Part shown: in pieces, positions 1 through 9,625 of the stretch
How the letters are laid out: every line of letters begins with the position of its first letter
Position numbering within the stretch: position 1 is the stretch's first letter
Source: Streptomyces fodineus
GTDB lineage: Bacteria; Actinomycetota; Actinomycetes; Streptomycetales; Streptomycetaceae
DNA: 64,000 nucleotides
Direction of reading: 5' to 3'
Assembly (NCBI RefSeq): GCF_001735805.1
Contig: NZ_CP017248.1
Span: 2,232,001-2,296,000 of the forward strand
Notes under the pieces: model-generated
What the model saw: only the letters and a program-made list of their open reading frames with translations
The model's database searches: none
What the model was told of the DNA's origin: nothing
Position numbers and translations under genes: made by a program

Positions 1-1335
1 CGCGAGCGCGTCCTCCACCAGTACCGCCGCGTTGAAGTACGCCGTCATCAGGTACGACGTGATGCCCTTCTGGTCCACGCCCATGTTCTTCATCGCCAGG
101 CCCGGCTCGACCTCGTCGGGGACCTTCGAGGGCCGCAGGCCCACCACGCCCTGTTCCGCCTCCCCCAGCCGCATCAGCAGGATCTCGGTCGTACCCACGC
201 CCGCGCCCCCGGAGAACCGCACCTTGTCCGACGGCAGCAGCGGCACCCCGCGCCAGGTCAGCAGCGGGCTGCCGAAGCGGTTCTCGATCACCGGGGGCAC
301 GCCCCGGCGCGTACATTCCCGGCCGAACGCCGCGATCGCCTTCGGGTGGGCGAGGAAGTACGCGGGCTGCTTCCACACCCGCGTCAGCAGCTCGTCCAGG
401 TCGTCGGGGGTGGGCGCGCCGGTGCGCGTCTGTACGCGCTGGCCGGGGGCGACGTTGTGGAAGAGCCCGAACTCCGGGTGGTACAGCATCGAGGCTTCCT
501 GCCGCTCGCGCAGTGCGTGCACGGTGAGGTTGGCCTGGGCCCGTGTCTGGTCGATCGGCCCGTTGTAGAGGTCGGCGACGCGGGTGTGCACGCGCAGCAC
601 GGTCTGCGCGAGCGTCATGTGGTACTCGCGGGGCGTGTCCTCGTAGTCGACGAACGTCCCCGGCAGGTCCGGCTCGCCGTCGTGTCCCGCGGTGAGGTCG
701 ACGGGGACCTCGGCACCGGCCATGACGTCGGCGCCGGCGACGTACGCGTCCACCGCGCCTCGTAAGGTGCCGTCCCGCTCGCTGAGCCGGGCGAGTTCCG
801 TGCGCTCCAGGCAGAGGGCGACACCGGCGGTCAGCGCCTGCACCCGGTACGGCATGGCCTCGGCGCGGGTCCAGGTGCCGAGGTCGAAGAACTGGCCGTC
901 GCCGATGACGTCGAGGAGCGCGTCCGCGCCGTACTGCCCGGTCGCGCGCTTCTCCGCGCGCCCGTGCACGATCACCCACAACCGGTCGGCCGGGACGCCC
1001 TCCTGGGCCAGCACCTCGCCCGGCTCGAAGCACACCTGCGTGAACGCGCCGGCCAGTTCCTCCAGCAGTGTGTCGTCCGCCTCGCGCAGGTACGGCAGTT
1101 CCCGGAGATCGCCCGCGATGACGCGCGGCGTGGCGTCGTCGGTCGTGCTGATGCGGTCGTCGCCCAGGACGTACGTACGGCGCCGGTTGACCCGGTAGAC
1201 GCCGGACTCGACGTCCACCCAGGGCAGCGCGCGCAGCAGATAGCGCGGCGTGATGCCCCGCATCTGCGGTGTCGTCTTGGTCGTGTTGGCGAGTTGCCGT
1301 GCGGCATCCGGGCCGAGGCTCAACCGCTCACTCAT
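1..1335 (-). CDS. eshA: Family 2B encapsulin shell protein with cyclic-nucleotide-binding domain (EshA-like), 3' end outside window
   Basis: The frame is open from an ATG at 1335, with AGGAG just upstream, to the window edge; 445 codons are visible and the stop lies outside. An N-terminal arm (about residues 1-70) is followed by a CRP/cNMP-binding-like domain (about 75-210), then an HK97-type shell region rich in motifs of the EshA family. Family knowledge: these proteins self-assemble into protein nanocompartments that load enzymes such as terpene cyclases or polyprenyl transferases, and the nucleotide-binding domain is displayed on the shell. EshA of Streptomyces griseus is about 470 residues, so only a short C-terminus should be missing. 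Any cargo gene would be expected left of the window. The family assignment is strong; the cargo is unknown. Confidence 0.88.
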   Translation of the reverse strand, partial: MSERLSLGPDAARQLANTTKTTPQMRGITPRYLLRALPWVDVESGVYRVNRRRTYVLGDDRISTTDDATPRVIAGDLRELPYLREADDTLLEELAGAFTQVCFEPGEVLAQEGVPADRLWVIVHGRAEKRATGQYGADALLDVIGDGQFFDLGTWTRAEAMPYRVQALTAGVALCLERTELARLSERDGTLRGAVDAYVAGADVMAGAEVPVDLTAGHDGEPDLPGTFVDYEDTPREYHMTLAQTVLRVHTRVADLYNGPIDQTRAQANLTVHALRERQEASMLYHPEFGLFHNVAPGQRVQTRTGAPTPDDLDELLTRVWKQPAYFLAHPKAIAAFGRECTRRGVPPVIENRFGSPLLTWRGVPLLPSDKVRFSGGAGVGTTEILLMRLGEAEQGVVGLRPSKVPDEVEPGLAMKNMGVDQKGITSYLMTAYFNAAVLVEDALA

Positions 1336-1613
1336 GAGAACTCCTCGCAGGTAGGGCGATGGCACGAGGAGGGATCGTCTTCCCGTCGACCGGTTCATCA
1401 CAAGAGAGCATTTATCCGCTCATGGCGGGAATCGCCGTCCGCACACAGCTTCGAGAGCCGCACGCACACCCGAGCAGCCTTTGTCGCCGCAGGTCGCGGC
1501 ACGCGAGGGTGACGGGGATTTTCTACCGGCACGGGGGCCGCCGTACCTTCAAATCATCCGCAAAGGGCCGAATTTCATCTCATATAAATACTTTGTGAAT
1601 CCCAAAGGGACAG
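1336..1613. promoter_or_regulatory. Intergenic region with AT-rich island upstream of the encapsulin gene
   Basis: This 278-bp gap separates two minus-strand genes and should hold the encapsulin promoter. Bases 1550-1625 are strikingly AT-rich for this genome, with runs such as CATATAAATACTTTG. I could not settle on one -10/-35 pair. No convincing open reading frame lies here. Confidence 0.4.
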
Positions 1614-1949
1614 TTATTGGTGACGCCAGAAGTCCTCCCACGCCTGTCGCTGGATCTCCTCGGTGTTCGCGAGGAGCTTCTCCAGGGGCTCTACCGGCCC
1701 TGAAGGACGGGAGGGCAACCGGGTGAGAGTGTCGTAGAGGTACTGGCAGGCTTCGGCCTCGGTGGCGAAACGCCGTATGACGCTGTCCTTGGAGCGTTGA
1801 CGCAAGCCGACGGTCCAGGCATCCGCCTCAGGGCGCAGGAAGTAGTAGGCGTCCGGTTGCACGGGCACATCGTGGACACCGGCAATCTCGTAGAACGCCT
1901 CGGGAACGGCCGCCTCGCGGAGTCTTTCGACGAGTTCTGCGCCGTCCAT
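1614..1949 (-). CDS. Small protein, probable immunity partner of the upstream TNT toxin
   Basis: A 111-residue acidic, soluble protein with no signal peptide or membrane segment. I start at the ATG at 1949 (MDGAEL...); an upstream in-frame GTG at 2006 has no ribosome site. The middle has a repeated 'aromatic-strand' look (FYEIAGVH, AYYFLR, WTVGLR) and then an EAEACQYLYDTL helix, consistent with a compact alpha/beta fold. It lies 73 bp downstream of the TNT-domain gene on the same strand. In known TNT systems the NADase gene is followed by the gene for an inhibitor that blocks the active site. That role is inferred from position, not from a recognised family motif. Confidence 0.6.
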   Translation of the reverse strand: MDGAELVERLREAAVPEAFYEIAGVHDVPVQPDAYYFLRPEADAWTVGLRQRSKDSVIRRFATEAEACQYLYDTLTRLPSRPSGPVEPLEKLLANTEEIQRQAWEDFWRHQ

Positions 1950-2022
1950 GAGATCCGCCCTTTCGCCTGCCTCAGAGGTGGCTCGGACGGGTAGGTCCGA
2001 GGCCACCCCGGGCGTCGTTTCG

Positions 2023-2706
2023 TCAGGTGGGAATTTCCTCCAGCTTGTGTTCCATGGCGAGCTGGGGAATCTTCTCGAGCGTCATGTACTGGAGTCCCAG
2101 GCCGGGCTGGCCGAACCAGGGACGGATCGGGCCGGCCTCGACGGTGAACGGCTGGAGGACCCGGTACAGGTGGTAACTGAACGGACAGTTCACGACATAC
2201 TGGTCGAGATTGCTCGGCGGGATCGCGCGCTTGGCGTAGGGCGTGCCCGCGGGGGCCAGGAAGTTGCCGAAACCGCTGCCGAAGAGGTCGACCAGCTGGC
2301 CCTTGCGGAGCGTCACAGGGTGCTCGACCGGCTTGCCGTTCTTCAGCACGAAGCCGTCGTGGTCAGGGAACCACCAGCCCGGCCTCTGCGTCGCGGGGTC
2401 GGTCTGCCAGTAGCACGCGAGGAACCGGTTGGCGGAGGTGTGGTCCGTGTGCTGATAGCCCTTCAGCATCTTGCCGAGAGGCCCTGTTCGGGGCAGGAAC
2501 TTGGGTCCCAGCCGCCAGTCGTCGCGGAAGTAGGGCGTGTACTGCTTCGGCGGTTCGAACCCGGGCACGCGGGTGCGGTGCGTGGTCGGGCAAAGAGTCG
2601 TGTTCCCCGCACGGGGGTGGCCGGCGTGGGCCGTGGCCGGGGAGGTGCCGACCAGCAGGAGGAGCGAGGCGAGGGCGCTCCCCACGAAGGCGCGCGGTAC
2701 GCGCAT
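2023..2706 (-). CDS. Secreted TNT-domain protein (NAD+ glycohydrolase toxin type)
   Basis: 227 residues from the ATG at 2706, preceded by AGAAGGGA; an upstream TTG at 2733 has no such site. Residues 1-26 form a classic Sec signal peptide (basic MRVPR, a Leu-rich core, cleavage after AHA). The last 110 residues carry the hallmarks of the tuberculosis necrotizing toxin fold: LVDLFGSGFGNFLAPAGTPY, the RAIPPSN stretch, and PWFGQPGLGLQY near the end. TNT-fold proteins hydrolyse NAD+ to nicotinamide and ADP-ribose. The Cys residues of the mature part may form disulfides. Unlike the mycobacterial toxin it is not fused to a channel domain, so it is a stand-alone exported enzyme, perhaps aimed at competing microbes. 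Activity is inferred from the motifs. Confidence 0.82.
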   Translation of the reverse strand: MRVPRAFVGSALASLLLLVGTSPATAHAGHPRAGNTTLCPTTHRTRVPGFEPPKQYTPYFRDDWRLGPKFLPRTGPLGKMLKGYQHTDHTSANRFLACYWQTDPATQRPGWWFPDHDGFVLKNGKPVEHPVTLRKGQLVDLFGSGFGNFLAPAGTPYAKRAIPPSNLDQYVVNCPFSYHLYRVLQPFTVEAGPIRPWFGQPGLGLQYMTLEKIPQLAMEHKLEEIPT

Positions 2707-2975
2707 TCGGTGTCCCTTCTCTTTTGACGCCAACCGGGCGCCGCGTGAGCGGCGGGCAGCCGGTTCGTCGACCGCCTGCCCGTCTCATCGGTTACAGCGC
2801 TCATTTCAGGCGTGGCATATGCACGAGGGGCGAAGGCGTCACAGATAGTCACTCAATCCGATGAGCACAACTCCTCGGACGGCCGAAGGCCTCAGGCGGG
2901 ATCCGGTCACGAGGGACTCCCGGTCGCCCGGACTTCTTGTGCCGCTGCCCCGTCAGACCCGCACCGCAAGCGCCG

Positions 2976-3014
2976 CAGGCCCCGGCCGCTCCCGAAAGGA
3001 GCGGCCGGGGCCTG
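2976..3014. terminator. Perfect 17-bp hairpin, terminator
   Basis: Arms 2976-2992 and 2998-3014 are perfect complements around a 5-nt loop (cgaaa). It starts 23 nt beyond the stop of the minus-strand methyltransferase. There is no long T tract on either strand, as is common for Streptomyces terminators. The rest of 2707-3036 holds only the promoter region of the TNT gene. Confidence 0.7.
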
Positions 3015-3036
3015 CCCGTTTCCCCGGTCGTGGGGC

Positions 3037-3756
3037 CTACGCGCCGGCCAGGACGAACCAGTGGGCCGGGAGGTCGATGCGGGTGCCGTCGGTCAGGTGC
3101 TCGGTCTGTGGCAGGGCCGTCTCGCCGTCGGCGAGGATTTTCAGACCGGCCTCGCCGAGCAGGCGCGGGATCTCCCCGTCGTCGGCGTCGGCGGGCTTGA
3201 GCCCGTGGTGGAAGACGCGCTGGAGCTTGGGCCCGGGGCCGCCCTCCTGGGTCGCGGCGCGCTTGAGCACCTCCCGGGAGCCGGAGGTGAGTTCGACGAC
3301 GAACGCCCGGCCCTCGGTGCCGATGATCCCGGCGACGGCGGCGGCGACCGCGGGCCGCGCCTCGGGTTCGCTCTGGTGGATGACGGCCCGCATATAGACG
3401 TTGGCATCGCCGAGCCGCTCGTGCAGGGCGCGTACGGCGTCGCCGTCGGTGAGGTCGAGCTGCTGGAACTCCACGGCGTCGTCCCGCGTGGCGCGCCGGG
3501 CGTGCTCGACGGCGGCGTGCGAGAGGTCGACGCCGACCGCGCGCGCGAACCGGGTCGCGAGGAAGCGGGTCTGGGTGCCGTTGCCGCAGCCGAGGTCGAC
3601 GATGGTGCGCGCCGGGTCCGCATGGGGCAGCAGCAGGGCGCTGTGCGGTTCGGCGGTCAGGGCGGGATCGGCGTCCCAGATCGCCTCGCCCGTGTCGTCG
3701 GAGGTCTCGCTCCAGTAACTCTCCCAGGCATTACGGTAGTTGTCCGAGACGTTCAT
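3037..3756 (-). CDS. Class I SAM-dependent methyltransferase
   Basis: 239 residues starting at ATG 3756 with GGGGAGAT upstream. Motif I is VDLGCGNGTQTRF (about residues 52-64), followed by an acidic residue in the AVGVDLS strand that would hold the ribose of S-adenosylmethionine, and a QQLDLTDGDA motif. This is a typical Rossmann methyltransferase of the small-molecule or lipid type. No N-terminal signal or membrane segment is present. Substrate cannot be predicted. The gene stands alone: the upstream SpoIIE-type gene ends 142 bp away and a strong hairpin follows. Confidence 0.8.
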   Translation of the reverse strand: MNVSDNYRNAWESYWSETSDDTGEAIWDADPALTAEPHSALLLPHADPARTIVDLGCGNGTQTRFLATRFARAVGVDLSHAAVEHARRATRDDAVEFQQLDLTDGDAVRALHERLGDANVYMRAVIHQSEPEARPAVAAAVAGIIGTEGRAFVVELTSGSREVLKRAATQEGGPGPKLQRVFHHGLKPADADDGEIPRLLGEAGLKILADGETALPQTEHLTDGTRIDLPAHWFVLAGA

Positions 3757-3898
3757 TACGATCTCCCCACGGTTCGGTTCCGTGATCGGGATATCGCGAG
3801 GGACTGGGGCGAGGCAAGGGCCGGGGGCCACCTTCACTGGATGTACGGACCCCGGAAAACCCAGGGGCGCGCGCCGGAAGTCCGCACGCCCCCGCTCG

Positions 3899-6352
3899 TC
3901 ATCTCCGTCCGGCGAGAGCCTGTTCGAACCAGACGGTCTTGCGGTGCCCGGTGGCGCTGGCGCCCCATTCCCGGGCCAGCCGGCTGACCACGCGCAGGCC
4001 GCGGCCCGACTCGTCGTAAGGACTCGCGCCGAGCATGGCGGGCAGGGCGGGTTCGTCGTCGGTGACCTCGAACAGCAACGCGTCGGTGCGGACCACACGC
4101 AGTCCGACCGGCTCGCTCACCGCGTGCCGTACGGCGTTGGTGACGACCTCGCTGACCAGCAGCTCGGCGGTCTCCGCGGCCTGCGGGAGCCCCCACCGCA
4201 GGAGTTGTCCACGGACCAGGCCGCGGGCCCGGGCGACCTCGCGCGGGTCGGCGTCGAGCCGCCATTCGGCCACGTGATCGTCGGGGATGCCGTTGAGGCG
4301 GGCCATCAGCAGGGCGACATCGTCCTTGCGGCCACCCCGTGTGTTCAGGGCGCGGATGATGGTGTCGCAGGCGTCGTCCATGGAGGCGGCCGGATGCGCG
4401 GCGGACTCGCAGAGCGCGGCGAGGCCCTCGCCGATGTCGGAGCCGCGCACCTCGACCAGTCCGTCGGTGCACAGCACCAGCCGGTCGCCGGGAAAGACCC
4501 TGATCCGGGTGGCCTCGAAGGGGACACCGCCCACGCCGATGGGCGCTCCGGTGGGCAGGTCGAGGAGCTCGCTGCTGCCGTCCGCGGCGCGGACCAGGAC
4601 GGGCGGGATGTGGCCGGCGTTGGCGAGATGGAGCTCGCCGCGGATCGGGTCGTAGACGGCGTACAGGCAGGTGGCGAGGTAGGTGTCGCCGAGCCGGCGG
4701 GCCAGGTCGTCGAGGTTGCGCAGGAGTTGGGCGGGCGGGGTCTCCATGGTGGCCATGGTCTGCACGGCGGTCCGCAACTGGCCCATCATGGCCGCCGAGT
4801 TGAGGCCGTGGCCCATGACGTCACCGACCACGAGGGCGGTGCGCGAGCCGGGCAGTTTGATGCTGTCGAACCAGTCGCCGCCGATCCGGCCGAGCCGGGT
4901 GCCGGGCAGATAGCGGGTGGCGATGTCGCATCCGGCCATCCGCGGGGTGACCTGCGGGAGCATGCTGTCCTGGAGAGTGTCGGCGACGTTCTCCTGGTAG
5001 GCGTACATGCGGGCGTTGTCGAGCACGAGGCCCGCGCGAGCGGCGAGTTCGGCACCGGTGGTGCGGTCCATGTCGTCGAAGGCCTGCCGGTCCGGGCGGC
5101 GCATCAGCACCATGAAACCGAGGACGACGTTACGGGCCTTGAGCGGCACGATCAGCAGGGAACGCCCGCCGATCAGCGGCCTCAGATCGCGCTTCTCGAA
5201 CTCGCCGGCGATGCGGTTGGCCAGGTCCTCGGTGACCCTCGGGATCAGGACCGGTTCGCCGGTGCTCATGCACTTGTAGAACGGGGTGTGCCGGGGGAAG
5301 GCGAAGGCCTCGCCGACGGGCACGGTGTCGTCCCAGCGGCCCGGTTCGTCGTTGTGCTCGACCCAGACGCGGAACATCACGGTCTGCTCGTCCGGCGGGC
5401 CGTCCGGGAAGCCTTCGCCGGCGAGGACGGCGGCGCGCAGATGGGTGCCGGCGAAGTCCGCGAACCGGGGCACGGCCGCGCTGGTGACCTCGCGGATCGT
5501 CTCGCCGAGGTCGAGGGAGGAGCCGATGGCGGAGCTGACCTCGTTGAGGAATTCCAGCCGCTCGCGCGCGGCGGCGTACTCCAGGTCCTGCTCGGCGCCC
5601 TCCGGGACCACGACGGCCACCGGCCGCGGTTGCGGTACGACGGCCTCGGTACGTGGGCGCCCGGCGCGACGGGGCACGCCCCAGTAGGGGGTGACGGGCA
5701 CCCGGTCGAACTGGCTGAACTCCAGGACCGGATAGCCCAGTTCGAGCACCTGGGAGACGATACGGCCGCTCAGCCCCGGGCCCATGTTGGGCAGGATCTC
5801 GGGCAGCCGCCGTGCGAGTTCCTCGGAGGCGGGCAGTTCGGTGTGGCGGGCGAAGCCGGGCGAGATGCGTTCGGCGGTCTCGTCGTCGTAGCCGCGTTCG
5901 TCGCGCAGCCGGGTGGCGTCGGCGGCGAGCACGAGCAGCCGGGACGGCCCCGGGCCGACCAGCGGGTAGGCCCACCACAGTACGTCGAGCCGCTCGCCGC
6001 CGGGGGCCGGTGCGTGCGGGAAGAGGCGGGCGCGGCCCGCGGTGGCGTAGGCGGTGTGCCCGCCGAGCGAGGTCTCCAGGTCGGGGCCGAGTCCGTCGTA
6101 CTCCTCGTAGGCGTCCGGCATCGGATCGCCGTGCGGGTCCTCCGGGAGGGCGCCCGAGACGGGCAGCAGATCGGCCGCGGCATGCCCGACGGCTTCTTCC
6201 CTGCTCGCTCCGAACAGGCGGCGCGCGCCACTGCTCCAGTGGGACACCAGGCCCTCGCGGTCGACGACGACCACGGCCAGCGGAATCCGGCCCGCCGCCG
6301 GGTCTCCGGCGCCGCGCCCGGGAGGTGTGTCCCGCTCGCTGCCACGGTCCAT
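3899..6352 (-). CDS. PP2C (SpoIIE-type) phosphatase with PAS, GAF and HATPase domains
   Basis: 817 residues. A PAS-like segment (about 20-130) is followed by a less conserved region and a GAF domain (about 250-410). The SpoIIE/PP2C phosphatase domain (about 425-650) shows GGDWFDSI and GDVMGHG, which carry metal-binding Asp residues. A C-terminal GHKL ATPase/anti-sigma kinase domain (about 665-810) has VSEVVTNAVRHA. Such proteins adjust partner-switching sigma or anti-anti-sigma control in response to a signal sensed by PAS and GAF; the combination of phosphatase and kinase modules in one chain is common in Streptomyces. No transmembrane segment is evident. No anti-anti-sigma gene lies nearby, so its target is unknown. 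The start ATG at 6352 has a GAGGGCC stretch upstream. Confidence 0.88.
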   Translation of the reverse strand: MDRGSERDTPPGRGAGDPAAGRIPLAVVVVDREGLVSHWSSGARRLFGASREEAVGHAAADLLPVSGALPEDPHGDPMPDAYEEYDGLGPDLETSLGGHTAYATAGRARLFPHAPAPGGERLDVLWWAYPLVGPGPSRLLVLAADATRLRDERGYDDETAERISPGFARHTELPASEELARRLPEILPNMGPGLSGRIVSQVLELGYPVLEFSQFDRVPVTPYWGVPRRAGRPRTEAVVPQPRPVAVVVPEGAEQDLEYAAARERLEFLNEVSSAIGSSLDLGETIREVTSAAVPRFADFAGTHLRAAVLAGEGFPDGPPDEQTVMFRVWVEHNDEPGRWDDTVPVGEAFAFPRHTPFYKCMSTGEPVLIPRVTEDLANRIAGEFEKRDLRPLIGGRSLLIVPLKARNVVLGFMVLMRRPDRQAFDDMDRTTGAELAARAGLVLDNARMYAYQENVADTLQDSMLPQVTPRMAGCDIATRYLPGTRLGRIGGDWFDSIKLPGSRTALVVGDVMGHGLNSAAMMGQLRTAVQTMATMETPPAQLLRNLDDLARRLGDTYLATCLYAVYDPIRGELHLANAGHIPPVLVRAADGSSELLDLPTGAPIGVGGVPFEATRIRVFPGDRLVLCTDGLVEVRGSDIGEGLAALCESAAHPAASMDDACDTIIRALNTRGGRKDDVALLMARLNGIPDDHVAEWRLDADPREVARARGLVRGQLLRWGLPQAAETAELLVSEVVTNAVRHAVSEPVGLRVVRTDALLFEVTDDEPALPAMLGASPYDESGRGLRVVSRLAREWGASATGHRKTVWFEQALAGRR

Positions 6353-6507
6353 GGCCCCGGCCCTCTCTCCCCACGGCTGTACGCAAACGATCTGTGCCGC
6401 CCGTCACTACGGTACGGCGACGGCCGGTCGCGATGTGTGGCAATCCTGGAATTTGTTTCACATGATCGCACCGGCGCGCAGCTCAGCGCCCCTGCGGGCG
6501 CCGCAGC

Positions 6508-8895
6508 TCAGTCCTCGTGCCCCAGTTGCAGGTCCCGCTCGGTACGGCCGCCGCCCGCGACCTGGAGCACGGTGGCGACCGGCGGGTAACCGGCGGCGAT
6601 GACGGTGTACTCGCCCGAGGAGAGGTCGACGAACCGGAACATTCCGTCCGTTCCGGTGGTGAGGGTGTCGACGACGTTGCCCGCGGCGTCGAGGAGCGTC
6701 ACGCGCGCGTCCTCCACGGGCCGTCCGCCGCTCGCCCGGACGGTGCCCCTGAGCACGGCGCCGCCCGCGAGTTCGACGTCCTGCCGGGTCTCCCGGGCGG
6801 CCTGCACGGTGACCGGGAGGGCGGCGGGCCGGAAGGCGGGGGCGCTGGCGGCGAGGGTGTACTCGCCGGCGACCAGTTCGGTGATGACGTAGCCGCCCTC
6901 CCGCCCGCTGCGGGTGGTGGCGACGACCTCGCCGTGCACATTGGTGAGGGTGACGGTGGCGTCGCGCACGGGGGTGCCGTCGGCGGTGAGCACGCCGCCG
7001 GCGAGGCGTCCGGCGCCGCCGAGGACGACATCGAGCTCGACGGGCCGTTCGCCGACGGTGACGGAGACGGCCTGCGGCTGGTGGCCGCCGGCGGCGGCGA
7101 TCAGCACGTACGCCCCCGAGCCGGGCGTGCTGAGCGCGTACCGCCCGTCCTCGCCGCTCGCGCCGCGGCCGATCTGCTGTCCGGCGATGTCGATGAGGGT
7201 GAGCGCGGCGCGGGGCACCACGGTGCCGTCGGGGTGCTGGACCGTGCCGCAGACGGGGATTCCGGCGGCGTACGGCGAACGCGCCTGCGGAATGGGGGCG
7301 TTGACGGTCTCGTACTCGGGCTCTGTTTCGGCGGTGTGGTGGGACACCAGGGGTTTCTCCTTGAGGAAGAAGGCGATGAGCAGGCCGAGGACCAGCACCG
7401 GCACGAGGTAGAGGAAGATCCGGGGCATCGCGTCGGCGTAGGCGCGGATGTAGGCGTCGCGCAGCGCCGGGGGCAGCGCGTGGACGAGCTGCGGGGTGAG
7501 GGACTCGGGGTCGGGCAGCCGGGCCCCGGCGCGCGGCGGCAGTTCCCTGCGCAGGGCATCGGTGAGCCGATCGGCGAACAGGGTGCCGAAGACCGCGGCG
7601 CCCACGCTGCCGCCGATCTGCCGGAAGTAGTTGTTGGCACTGGTGGCGGTCCCGAGGTCGGCGGGCCGTACGGAGTTCTGCACGGCGAGGACGAGGACGG
7701 GCATCACCATGCCGATACCGGCGCCGAGGACGGCCATCCAGATGCTGTAGTGCAGCCGGGGCGTGCCGACTTCGAGCCGGGACAGCAGCCACATGCCGGC
7801 GGCGGAGACGGCGCCGCCGAGGACTGGGAAGATCTTGTAGCGGCCGGTGTTGCTGATGAGCTGGCCGCCGATGACGGAGGCGCCGACGATCCCGGCCATC
7901 ATGGGCAGCATCAGCAGCCCGGACTCGGTGGCGCTGGCCCCGTCGACCATCTGCAGGAAGGTCGGCAGATAGCTGGCTGCGCCGAACAGGGCGACGCCGA
8001 TCACGAGGCCCACCAGGCCGCTGACGTTGAAGACGGAGTCGCGGAACAGCCTCAGCGGGATGAGGGGTTCGGCGGCGAAGCGCTCGGCGACGAGGAAGAG
8101 GACGACCGCGGCGAGCGCGCCGGCGCCGAGGCCGATGATCTGCCGGGAGCCCCAGGCGTACTGGGTGCCGCCCCAACTGGTCAGCAGCACCAGGCAGGTG
8201 GAGGCGGCGGCGAGCAGCAGCGCGCCGAGGACGTCGAGGCGGCCGCGGGTGCGCGGCTTGGGGAGTTTCAGGACGAGGGTGACGACGGCGAGGGTGACCA
8301 GTCCGAGGGGGACGTTGAGGTAGAAGCACCAGCGCCAGGAGAGGTGGTCGGTGAAGTAGCCGCCGAGCAGCGGCCCGGCGACGGAGGCGAGGCCGAAGGC
8401 GGCGCCGATCAGGCCCATGTAGCGGCCGCGCTGCCGGGGCGGCACGATGTCGGCGATGATCGCCTGCACACCGATCATGAGCCCGCCCGCGCCGACGCCC
8501 TGGAGCGCGCGGAAGGCGATCAGCTGGTCCATGGACCGTGCGCGGCCGGCGAGCGCGGAGCCGAGGACGAAGACGGCGATGGCGAACTGGAAGACGCCCT
8601 TGCGGCCGACGAGGTCGCCGAGCTTGCCGTACAGGGGCAGGCCGATGGTGGAGGTGAGCAGGTAGGCGGTGATCGCCCAGGACATCCGGTCCAGGCCGTG
8701 CAGTTCGCCGACGATCTTCGGCAGCGCGGTCGCGACGATCATCTGGTCGAGCGCCGCGAGCAGCAGGGCGAGCATCAGCCCGAGGAACACCAAGCGCACG
8801 CGGCGCGCGCCGAGTTCGGCGGCCGGTGCGGGCGCAGGCGGTGCTGCGGCGGTCTCTTCCCCCGCCGCCGGTGCCGCGACCGGCTCGTGATTCAC
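6508..8895 (-). CDS. DHA2-family MFS drug exporter with three carboxypeptidase-regulatory-like repeats
   Basis: 795 residues from GTG 8895, chosen because GGGAGGGAC lies 8 nt upstream; the longer frame adds 13 residues with no site. Residues about 35-525 form an EmrB/QacA-type transporter with about 14 helices, including the conserved [14 protein letters not shown] of helix 1 and the [10 protein letters not shown] loop (motif A). After a short linker, three consecutive beta-sandwich repeats of about 80 residues follow, each with the pattern G-x-V-...-G-x-P-V-x-x-A-x-V-T-L and D/G-x-Y/F...L-x-x-G-x-Y-x-L. This resembles the CarboxypepD_reg domain usually found on secreted proteins. The tail topology and role are unknown. 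Drug export by proton antiport is the family function; the substrate is not predictable. Confidence 0.87.
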   Translation of the reverse strand: MNHEPVAAPAAGEETAAAPPAPAPAAELGARRVRLVFLGLMLALLLAALDQMIVATALPKIVGELHGLDRMSWAITAYLLTSTIGLPLYGKLGDLVGRKGVFQFAIAVFVLGSALAGRARSMDQLIAFRALQGVGAGGLMIGVQAIIADIVPPRQRGRYMGLIGAAFGLASVAGPLLGGYFTDHLSWRWCFYLNVPLGLVTLAVVTLVLKLPKPRTRGRLDVLGALLLAAASTCLVLLTSWGGTQYAWGSRQIIGLGAGALAAVVLFLVAERFAAEPLIPLRLFRDSVFNVSGLVGLVIGVALFGAASYLPTFLQMVDGASATESGLLMLPMMAGIVGASVIGGQLISNTGRYKIFPVLGGAVSAAGMWLLSRLEVGTPRLHYSIWMAVLGAGIGMVMPVLVLAVQNSVRPADLGTATSANNYFRQIGGSVGAAVFGTLFADRLTDALRRELPPRAGARLPDPESLTPQLVHALPPALRDAYIRAYADAMPRIFLYLVPVLVLGLLIAFFLKEKPLVSHHTAETEPEYETVNAPIPQARSPYAAGIPVCGTVQHPDGTVVPRAALTLIDIAGQQIGRGASGEDGRYALSTPGSGAYVLIAAAGGHQPQAVSVTVGERPVELDVVLGGAGRLAGGVLTADGTPVRDATVTLTNVHGEVVATTRSGREGGYVITELVAGEYTLAASAPAFRPAALPVTVQAARETRQDVELAGGAVLRGTVRASGGRPVEDARVTLLDAAGNVVDTLTTGTDGMFRFVDLSSGEYTVIAAGYPPVATVLQVAGGGRTERDLQLGHED

Positions 8896-9021
8896 CAGAG
8901 TCGTCCCTCCCACGTTCCGCTCCCCTCGTCGCACCTGTCACATTTCCCGCGTAAAGCGTCAACTGTGAGCAACTGCGGCGAGTTACGGAATCGTTCCGGG
9001 CAAGAGGGAGATCCACTCGAA

Positions 9022-9052
9022 CCGGTGAAGGGGTACAACACCCCCTCACCGG
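9022..9052. terminator. Hairpin after the SRPBCC gene
   Basis: CCGGTGA (9022-9028) and GGGGT pair with ACCCC and TCACCGG (9046-9052) around a 5-nt loop, with one internal mismatch. It begins about 14 nt beyond the minus-strand stop at 9066, so it likely terminates that transcript. Confidence 0.6.
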
Positions 9053-9065
9053 CGGGCTTTTGGGC

Positions 9066-9509
9066 CTACTTCTCGACCTCGGCGGCGAGCTTGTCGAGCA
9101 GGGCGTCGTAGATCCGGCCGAGACCCTTGGGCGCGAAGGTCTTCTCGAAGAAGCCGCCGATGCCGCCGGCACCCTGCCAGGTGGTGGTGACGACGACCCG
9201 GGACGACCCCTCGCCGGCGGGGGTGACACGCCAGGTGGTGACCATGGAGGAGTTGCGGTCCTTCTCGACCAGCTCGCCGTCGGTGGGCTCGCTGACCTCC
9301 AGCAGGCAGTCGCGCACCCGCTTGCTGGTGGCCTGGAGCTTCCAGTGGACGAGGGTGCCCTCGCCGTCGCCGCCCTCACGGACCTCGTACTCGCTGAAGT
9401 GCTCGGGCAGCAGCTTCTGCCGCGTGCCGCGGTAGTCGGCGAGGGCGTCGAACACCTTCTCCGCGTCCGCCGCGACGACCCGCTCCGTAGTGGCCTCGAC
9501 CTGCGCCAT
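9066..9509 (-). CDS. SRPBCC-family (START-like) protein
   Basis: 147 residues from ATG 9509, with GGAGGAAC upstream. The sequence begins with a strand-helix pattern typical of the SRPBCC cyclase/dehydrase fold (VEATTERVVAADAEKVFDALADYRGTRQKLLP), then alternating strands and a long C-terminal helix. Such proteins form a deep hydrophobic pocket for lipids or polyketide-like ligands. There are no catalytic residues that would point to a specific reaction. It is transcribed away from the radical SAM gene, 161 bp apart. Confidence 0.8.
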   Translation of the reverse strand: MAQVEATTERVVAADAEKVFDALADYRGTRQKLLPEHFSEYEVREGGDGEGTLVHWKLQATSKRVRDCLLEVSEPTDGELVEKDRNSSMVTTWRVTPAGEGSSRVVVTTTWQGAGGIGGFFEKTFAPKGLGRIYDALLDKLAAEVEK

Positions 9510-9625
9510 TGCGTTCCTCCAGGACCTGATTTCTCGGGGTTGGGGAAAGCCAACCACCCCGGTGCCCGGCCACCCAAATCGGGGGTCGCCATCGGGGTCC
9601 CTCACCAGGGGCCGCACGATCATGG

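Noticed and set aside
3740..6589. Plus-strand 949-residue frame opposite the SpoIIE phosphatase
   Set aside because: Antisense shadow; the minus-strand frame carries PAS, GAF, PP2C and HATPase motifs.
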